The position numbers and the translations under genes were made by a program. Shown here one piece after another: positions 57,401 to 64,000 of a stretch of DNA of 64,000 nt (position 1 is its first letter; every line of letters starts with the position of its first letter). Below the pieces are notes generated by a model. The model saw only the letters and a list, made by a program, of their open reading frames with translations. It searched no databases and had not been told where the DNA came from. The stretch is from positions 3,474,077 through 3,538,076 of the forward strand of contig OX345644.1 in the NCBI GenBank assembly GCA_947044365.1, in the 5' to 3' direction. The DNA comes from Petrosia ficiformis. Lineage: Eukaryota > Porifera > Demospongiae > Haplosclerida > Petrosiidae.

Positions 57401-59727
57401 ACGATTAAAAGTGGGTGTAACTTGAAAACAACACATAAAATGTCAAAATATGCACTATATACTGCTTCAACTATTGGAATAAATGGTATTAAGAATGTGT
57501 GAATTCATAACAATCTGAATAACTGACTAATTGACAGCTAATAACCTGAATAACTGACATTTTGTTAATCTTTGCAACTGTACTACTAACCGAGTTATTT
57601 TAACAATTTTGTTTTTGCAGTGAAGCAATTGGTATATGTTATGTTGGTTCTAATGCCACGAGAAAGCCTCGAAAACACTGTGAATATCTAAGCACTTATG
57701 GGCACAACACCCAAATTATAAGTGGTACATAAATAATAAGCAGAAAACCATGGTCTGAATATATGAAATCAGGGTATCCATGTCAGAAGTTGTAACTACT
57801 GTCAGCCATTTACTTTCTAATTTCATACTTTTGCCGGAGCTGAAGTTATATATGATTGAAAAGGGTTGCTTCTGAATGTTACTCAAAATCATGAAATCAG
57901 AAAGTAAACCCCTGACTGTCACTCCACTTACTGATATGGTATTGTATTGTATTTATGTATTGAGTTCATATTTTGATGTATTGTTTTCAGGTATGATTAG
58001 AACCTAGAAACTAGCAAAGATACTTAGCTTCATTACTAAAGATACTTATCTTCCATCACTATTAAATACTATTACCAGTCTATTATACGGTGAACAATTG
58101 GGCTTAGAGAGACACACAATTAAATGGTGTTATTCAGTATCTTTAAAATGAAATCCCATTAAGGATGATTAAAACATAGAAACTAGCAAAGATCCTTAGC
58201 TTCATTACTAAAGATACTTATCTTCCATCACTATTAAATATTATTACCAATCTATAACTGTTGAGCTTGGAGAGACACATATAAGTTTTAATTATTTAGT
58301 ATAATTCACCATTAAAATGAAATCCAATTAGGGATGATGAAAACATAGAAACTAGCAAAGATCCTTAGCTTCATTACCAAAATCCTTATCTTCCGTCACT
58401 ATTAAATACTGTCACCAGTCAAAGATACAGTGAACAACAGGGCGTGAAGACACGTACAATTAAATAGAGTTATTCACTATAATGCACCTTTAAAAGGAAA
58501 TCCAGTTATAGATGATTGGAACATACAAACTAGCAAAGATCCTTAGCTTCATTACCAAAGATCATTATCTTCCGTTGTTATTAAATACTATCACCAGTCG
58601 AAGGTACAGAAAACAACAGGGCTTGGAGAAACATACAATGAAATAGTATAATGTACCCTTTTTGGATTCATAAGTTAAATTACTAAAGATACTTATTTTC
58701 TGTGATTATAATATACTGTCACCAGTCTATTATACATGTTATCAACAAGGCTAATGAAGTTAGGGTTGATTAGAATAATTATGTAGAAATTATCAAAGAT
58801 TCTAGCTTTATTACCCAAGATCCTTACTTTCCATCACTATTAATTACTGTCACCAGTCCATTATACATGTGAACAACAAGGCTTGGAGAAACATATGTAA
58901 TTATTCAATATAATGCACACTTAAAAGCTAACGAAGTTATGGATGATTGGAATATAGAAACTAGCAAAGATCCTTAGCTTCATTACCAAAGATTTATCTT
59001 CTGTTACTATTAGAAACTGTCAAAGATCCTTAGCTTTCGTCGCTTTAAATACTGTGACCAGTCGAGATATAGTGAACAACAGGGCTTAAGTAACATTATG
59101 TAATTATTCAGTATAATGCACACTTAATTCAGTGAGGGGATGATTGGAATATACAAACTTGGAAAGATCATTAGCTTCATTACAGAAACTACCAAAGATC
59201 CTTATTTTCTGACACTATTAAATACTGTCACCAGTCTATTATACAGAGAACAACAGGGCTTGGAGAGACACATGATTAAATGGAGTTATTCAGTATAATG
59301 CACATTTAAAAGGAAATCCAGTTAGGGATCAATGGACATATATAGAAACTAGCAAAATTCTGTTTAGTTTCACTTTATGTTTAGTTTACAAATTAAAAGA
59401 TTTTTAGATCTGATCACTATAGATACTAATGTCTAATGTGCTAATGCATTACACAGTAACTACATTAAATATTGAGTGTAATGTACCCTTAAATCAGGGT
59501 AGAATCGTGTATAAAAGAGCAGCAAATTAAAGTTTCTCAAATTAGAAACTACCATTATTCTTTCATTGTTAATATTCCATGCAACTATTCTGCAACACAG
59601 TGAAGAACAAGAAATCAGTGAAGAGAAATACGAGTGACACAACCATTGAGGTACCTCTGCTGCTTAGCTCAACAATTAAACTAGTGGGTGTGGCTGGGAC
59701 GAGCTGTAATATATCCATGTCCCGATG
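54442..59727. mobile_element. 5.3-kb Foldback-like palindromic element
   Basis: The outermost 390-400 bases (54442 to about 54840, and about 59330 to 59727) are near-identical inverted copies, beginning CATCGGGACGTGGATATATT. The same 60-codon frame (MCHSYFSSLISCSSLCCR...) therefore appears on both strands. Inside, each arm holds about eight imperfect units of 130-190 bases (GACTGGTGACAGTATTTAAT, GAAGCTAAGGATCTTTG and so on). They run forward at 54840-56200 and inverted at 58010-59300, around a unique centre. This architecture is that of Foldback/FB elements. No transposase and no clear target duplication were found. Confidence 0.85.
56400..57960. other. Central spacer of the giant palindrome
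   Basis: Non-repeated, AT-rich middle of the element, except for short fragments of the arm unit. Open frames such as 57243-57425 show no recognisable product. Confidence 0.5.
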
Positions 59728-60218
59728 ATTGATCCTTAAGTCGGATCCGAAGCCTGAATTTGATCACCTTAATATCTTTCTTTCCTCTTTGAGATAAAAC
59801 AGAGACTAAAATGTAAGACTTATAGTATAGACAAGGAAGAGACTAATATAATAGTAAAATCTAAAGTAATAAGTATAAGTACTGACATTTGTATATCAGA
59901 CTGAGAGTACGATAGTATTCTCTATGTAGGGATGGCCCAGAAACAAAATGGCTGGCCATATATTTCAATCAGTGTAAATGGTAAGCTGAAATTAGTCTCG
60001 CGAGCCAGCCCCAAATCTCTGTTAATATATACAAATAAGTTAAAATATACATAACTTACACAATATTGATTATTTTTATAACTAACAATACATTTTAGAT
60101 GCCCACGGATCAATAATTATACTGATAAATGTGTTTAATTAACAGAAGTTTGTAGTCATAATTATGTTCTCTGGAATGTTCATTGTCCCAAATATGTTTT
60201 CCAAGTGCAAGATAAATA
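59728..60218. other. Intergenic DNA with GAGAGTAC repeat, copy 3
   Basis: 59895-60110 carries GAGAGTACGATAGTATTCTC and ATGTAGGGATGGCCCAG, and a short frame MAQKQNGWPYISISVNG with a GTAAG donor, then TTTTAGATGCCCACGGATC. This parallels 39306-39490. No other gene. Confidence 0.45.
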
Positions 60219-60222
60219 TTAA

Positions 60223-60815
60223 CCCTTACAGCACTGATGTCACATATGTGACATTTCACCCCTACATGGTTCCCCGTCTGTTCCTAGCTACACGAAGCTG
60301 TCCAAATGCTTGTAATTGCATTTGGCGTCAGGCACAAGCTGATGAACGTGGCTAAAAAAGTTGATGTTTTTTCGGCTGCCCTTTGGCCTAAATAACGACT
60401 ACGGGGGGAATTTCAAAGGGGGTGTTTCCCCATTAATGCGGGGGTTGGAAGGGGGCGCAGCCCCCTCGCTGCCAACTAATTTTGCATTTTTTGACCCCGC
60501 CCACGCCCTCTGGTGGGTACCTGAAGCATTTTCCTTGCTGTGAAACCTGAAATCATGGGTGTAGCTGGTGCCAACATGCAGTGGGGTCATTTTGTTAGCC
60601 CCAGTTCCAGTCAAAAGAGGGAGAGCACTGCATTTGATTTGATCCCATGATGCGCTTGGGGACTTTCGAGTCCCGGTAAGCAAGTTGGTGGAAGTAGTAC
60701 TCCATGTCGGAAAAGGAGCCAAGTTTGGGGTAGAGAAAGTGAACGGTGGCCACATTATATGCAATAGAGTCGCCAGTGTTGGAAATGGGAAGAAACAGGC
60801 TCAGTGCTGTAAGGG
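60223..60815. mobile_element. piggyBac-type non-autonomous element at TTAA
   Basis: 593 bases with 15-base perfect terminal inverted repeats CCCTTACAGCACTGA / TCAGTGCTGTAAGGG, flanked by TTAA on both sides (60219-60222 and 60816-60819). CCC ends and TTAA duplication define piggyBac-like elements. The paralogous sequence at 28145-28160 (GAATATTAATAATCCTTCAC) has a single TTAA and no insert. The interior is GC-richer than its surroundings and has no transposase; open frames inside it (60361-60764) are not recognised. Confidence 0.88.
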
Positions 60816-60819
60816 TTAA

Positions 60820-61485
60820 TAATCCTTCACCTTTGAACCTAGACTCCACTCTGCAATGATGATATTCATATATATGTTTCCATGATAACAGTACAAATTT
60901 CCATGGGAACAAAGTAAACAAAGTATAATTTACCCTACACTAAGAAAGTTTAGGGGTTTCCATACTGGTACTGTAAGGTCTTTGTGTCTATCAAACAGTG
61001 GACTATGTAAGTTTAATATCATGATAAGTAATGGATAATTATAATGTGTTACTATACTGATTTTCGATTTGTTTTTATATGGGTGTGGCAATTTAAACTT
61101 ATCAGAAAGTGTATATTTTGGCTAGAGCTCCATCACTAAGTATATTGCCTATATGGTGTACACATCTTGCTGGAGCTAGCCAATTAGTTTAACTTCACTT
61201 AGCATATAATTATTTCTAGATAGAATGAATGTGTATACTATAATGTACTCACAACTGACAATAAACTTCCTCTTCCATCACAATTAAGGCATATATCGTA
61301 ACTAGTATGCGTGTTTCTAAACACACACTTTGCTTCTTACTGATGAAGAGGTATCTATTTTTACAGACAGTATTTGTACAGAAATACTTCTCTCCAAAAT
61401 GTACAGACTTATTGTATTCACTATTTAAACTAAACATTTCATGTTTATTGCGTATATATAGACATTGGTAATTACACTAGTATAA

Positions 61486-61529
<44 letters not shown>

Positions 61530-62065
61530 TAGCTTACAGCCACATCAAAGCACCGCCAGGTCGTATATAGGCCATATACGACCTGTGATTACATCATAAT
61601 GATATTCACGAGTCCATAGCTCATATACAATGATATTCACGAGGCATGCAGGTACGAAACTCATAAATAAACGTATTCATAGCTATGCACATGCGCACAG
61701 CATGCACATCCAGATTCCAAGAAAACGATGTGGAAAAGAAAATTACCCATCCTTGTCTTTAAAGAAAAAAAGAAAGAGAACTGAAAGCAAACGATTTGCA
61801 TTTGTAAATCCCGAGGAAGTAGAAGCTGTGGTAAAGTGTAAACAAACATGGCAGCTGTGGCACACTCGAGGCAGGTGGCCAGTGTTTGAAGAGATGTGGC
61901 TGTAAGCTAACCAATATATTATATATAGTATGGGTTCGAGGTCTATATGGCTAATATAAGACCCTCGCCCCTCGATATCAGCCCGAGGCTTGCCGAGGGC
62001 TGATATCTCGGGGCTCAGGTCTTATATTAGCCATATAGACCTCGAACCCATACTATATACATTAC

Positions 62066-62101
<36 letters not shown>

Positions 62102-62598
62102 TATAATAATACCATTTTGCTCTTTTAATAGCATTTATTAGCATAATGATGAGTACGATAAGCCTCCACTTGCCCCAAAATCAATCTAGAAGTATTTTCT
62201 AATTTCTTGAGGGTGTCATACCTCCCCTCCCCACCAGGGTGTGTTGATCATGTTTATTAGTTGGTGTGAAATTGTTATGACTTTATCATTCCTAACCAAG
62301 TATATAAATTGACCATTCTCCAACAGCATATCTAGCTATATATCTTAATTTTGAATTCAGTAGTAATTTGGTTGCAAGTATCTTTCTCTGTCACTTTTAA
62401 TTGTGCATTTATTGCAAATAATTAAAAAATTGTTAAAATTAAATGAAATTCCCACCTCACAAAAATTACCTGCTATAATATTTCATTAATTTAGATACTC
62501 AATACTACCTGCAGCAAAAGAGACATTGACAAACGTTAAAAGTACTACAGCACAATTGTCACTATAAACAAAGCACCTTCATTACAAGACAACAATCA
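60820..62598 (+). promoter_or_regulatory. Upstream region of receptor gene 4
   Basis: 60820-61230 parallels the upstream DNA of gene 2 (28150-28520), and 62460-62598 that of gene 3. In between are (TA)n tracts (61486-61526, 62068-62100) and a hairpin MITE. Probably promoter plus 5' leader, by position only. Confidence 0.45.
61530..62055. mobile_element. Hairpin MITE (CAGCCACATCAAAG family), copy 2
   Basis: Starts as at 48350 (ACAGCCACATCAAAG) and ends with a 127-base near-perfect hairpin at 61927-62053 (GTATGGGTTCGAGGTCTATA and its complement, with GATATCAGCCCGAGGC in the loop-proximal arm). Between lies a frame rich in basic residues (LSLKKKRKRTESKR ... WPVFEEMWL, 61630-61905), which may be a captured or element-encoded fragment. 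Confidence 0.65.
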
Positions 62599-64000
62599 AT
62601 GGATAACGAAATCTCTCATGCCTTTAAGAATGGAGATTATAAGAAAGCATCAGAGTTGTTACAGAAAGTGAGAGACCCTAATAATGTTGACTTGTTGGGT
62701 TTCTATCCAGACAAATACAAGCATATTGATTGTCACACATATAAGGTATCTCTTCTTCATCTTGCTGCTTATCATGGGTGGTTAAATATTTGTCATCGAC
62801 TAATAACAAAATACAATCATGATCTTCATGTGCATAAGGTATGTCAATCTCTTATTGACCATTCCAAACAATTTAAACAGTACAGTGGATCCCTTCTTGA
62901 TATTTCTAAACAAGGTCAAAAATTAACAGTTCTAGATGATGTTCCACCACCACCACCACCTTTATTCTATGCTACACTGGGTGGACACTATGAGGTAGTA
63001 AAATACCTTATTAATGAATGTAATTGTGATCCACATCAAAAAAGTGCAGAGGGAGAGACTCCATTATACCTGGCGTGTTTAGCAGGACACTATGACATAG
63101 TAACATATCTCATTAACAAATGTCATTCTGATCCAAACACAACGATTGAACAAATGATACCTGTACCACGTTCTTCAATTCCATTTTCTTCTAATTCCAC
63201 TACACCACTATATGGCTTGTTAAGCATTGTAGATCATATCCTTTATACTCCATTACATATAGCTTGTCGTTATGGTCATTTAGACATTGTAAAGTTCCTT
63301 GTATCTGTTTCTTCAGTAGATGTTAATAGCAAAGATTCTGATGGTTACACTCCACTACATACAGCTTGTCGATATAGTCATTTAGACATTGTGGAGTGTC
63401 TCCTTACTTCAACTTTAGCAGATGTTAATAGCAAAAACTCTAATGGTTATACTCCACTACATACAGCTTGTCGTTATAATCATTCAGACATTGTAGAGTG
63501 TCTCTTATCTTCAACTTTAGTAGATGTAAATATCAAAAATAATCATGGTGATACTCCATTACATATAGCATGTCAATATGGTGAATTACAGATTGTACAG
63601 CTACTCATGTCCACAGCACAAATAAACCCAATGTCTACTAATGCAAAACATGACACACCACTTCATATAGCATGTGCTTATTGTAATGCTTCTATAGTAA
63701 AGTATCTCTTGTCAACAGGATATATAGATCCAATGGCTAGGAACAGATACCAAGAAACTCCAGCGCAATTGGCAGGATATGGCTATGGCATTTTGAAACT
63801 GTTTGAACCATTTAAACAATGTAGAGTAGATTTCCCTGTTGAGTCAAACAGTAAGGTTTTCCTATGTGGTAATACTACTAATGGTAAGAGTTCCTTGGCA
63901 AGTTCTTTATGTCAGCGAGTTAAAACAGTCTCTATGGGGTTGCTAGAGTGGCTAAATCCTTTTAAACAACAAGAGAAAGCTGAACCTCTCACAGCTGGTA
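62599..64000 (+). CDS. Receptor gene 4 (partial): ankyrin repeats and start of Roc-like GTPase
   Basis: Open from MDNEISHAFKNGDYKKASEL to the window end (467 codons). The first 265 codons or so are almost identical to gene 3, including the proline run and the exact ankyrin order. Later repeats diverge (HGDTPLHIACQYGELQIVQL, ACAYCNASIVKYLLSTGYID). The P-loop is GNTTNGKSS (424-432), the same version as in gene 1, followed by WLEWLNPFKQ-like text (LLEWLNPFKQQEKAEPLTAG) at the edge. The COR-like region, linker exon and effector exons lie outside. It probably acts like genes 1-3; its effector domain cannot be seen. Confidence 0.85.
   Translation, partial: MDNEISHAFKNGDYKKASELLQKVRDPNNVDLLGFYPDKYKHIDCHTYKVSLLHLAAYHGWLNICHRLITKYNHDLHVHKVCQSLIDHSKQFKQYSGSLLDISKQGQKLTVLDDVPPPPPPLFYATLGGHYEVVKYLINECNCDPHQKSAEGETPLYLACLAGHYDIVTYLINKCHSDPNTTIEQMIPVPRSSIPFSSNSTTPLYGLLSIVDHILYTPLHIACRYGHLDIVKFLVSVSSVDVNSKDSDGYTPLHTACRYSHLDIVECLLTSTLADVNSKNSNGYTPLHTACRYNHSDIVECLLSSTLVDVNIKNNHGDTPLHIACQYGELQIVQLLMSTAQINPMSTNAKHDTPLHIACAYCNASIVKYLLSTGYIDPMARNRYQETPAQLAGYGYGILKLFEPFKQCRVDFPVESNSKVFLCGNTTNGKSSLASSLCQRVKTVSMGLLEWLNPFKQQEKAEPLTAG

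Noticed and set aside
60361..60764. GC-rich open frames on both strands
   Set aside because: They lie wholly inside the TTAA-flanked element and do not resemble a transposase or host protein.
1..64000. tRNA, rRNA, CRISPR arrays, bacterial operons
   Set aside because: No cloverleaf with an intact TTCRA arm, no conserved rRNA blocks and no spaced identical repeats were recognised. The gene structure is eukaryotic.

Overview
The window looks like AT-rich nuclear DNA of an early-branching animal, most likely a demosponge such as Amphimedon. The reasons are short spliceosomal introns with GTAAGT/AG borders, death-fold domains joined to ankyrin repeats and Roc-type GTPases, a beta-helix/multi-membrane protein family typical of sponges and cnidarians, and dense animal-type DNA transposons and MITEs. 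I see no operons, CRISPR, rRNA or tRNA. All assignments were made by reading; no database search was run.

The main content is a cluster of four plus-strand paralogues that share an N-terminal ankyrin block, a Roc-like GTPase and a COR-like region. They end differently. Gene 1 (10916/11011-18086) ends in two CARD-like domains. Gene 2 (29405-37564) has lost its own Roc/COR by an in-frame deletion but carries a second, different GTPase, a Death domain and a C-terminal membrane anchor. Gene 3 (44804-49298) ends in a Death domain, giving a DAPK1-like order without the kinase. Gene 4 (62599 onward) leaves the window at its GTPase. In genes 1-3 the large exon ends at the same GTAAGT. It is followed by a short conserved linker exon ending in phase 1, after which different phase-1 effector exons are attached. 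This looks like an evolving set of intracellular, NLR-like receptors diversified by exon shuffling, gene conversion and ankyrin-repeat turnover; that role is inferred.

The genes sit in a repeated unit. A broken proline-rich gene on the minus strand lies 5' of genes 2, 3 and 4 (24377-27010, 38484-40665, 53796-54430), followed by a conserved upstream stretch and the receptor gene. Decayed copies of the last exons of a dynein heavy chain lie 3' of genes 1 and 3 and also at 1-227 and 7361-7830. A non-coding segment at 600-1960 is repeated at 41215-43330.

Between the receptors lie relics: a RecQ-like helicase fragment (6903-7229), a COR fragment (9404-9661), a beta-helix/multi-membrane pseudogene (20780-23655), a dead pogo/Tigger transposase (51045-52288) and the 5' part of a LINE (52430-53795). 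Mobile elements include a 5.3-kb Foldback-like palindrome (54442-59727), a 1.1-kb long-TIR element with 9-bp target duplications (41782-42862), a TTAA-flanked piggyBac-type MITE (60223-60815), a TA-flanked element (4895-5270), a hAT-type MITE with an 8-bp target duplication (17612-17933) and several hairpin MITE families. For three of the insertions a paralogous empty site is visible in this same window.
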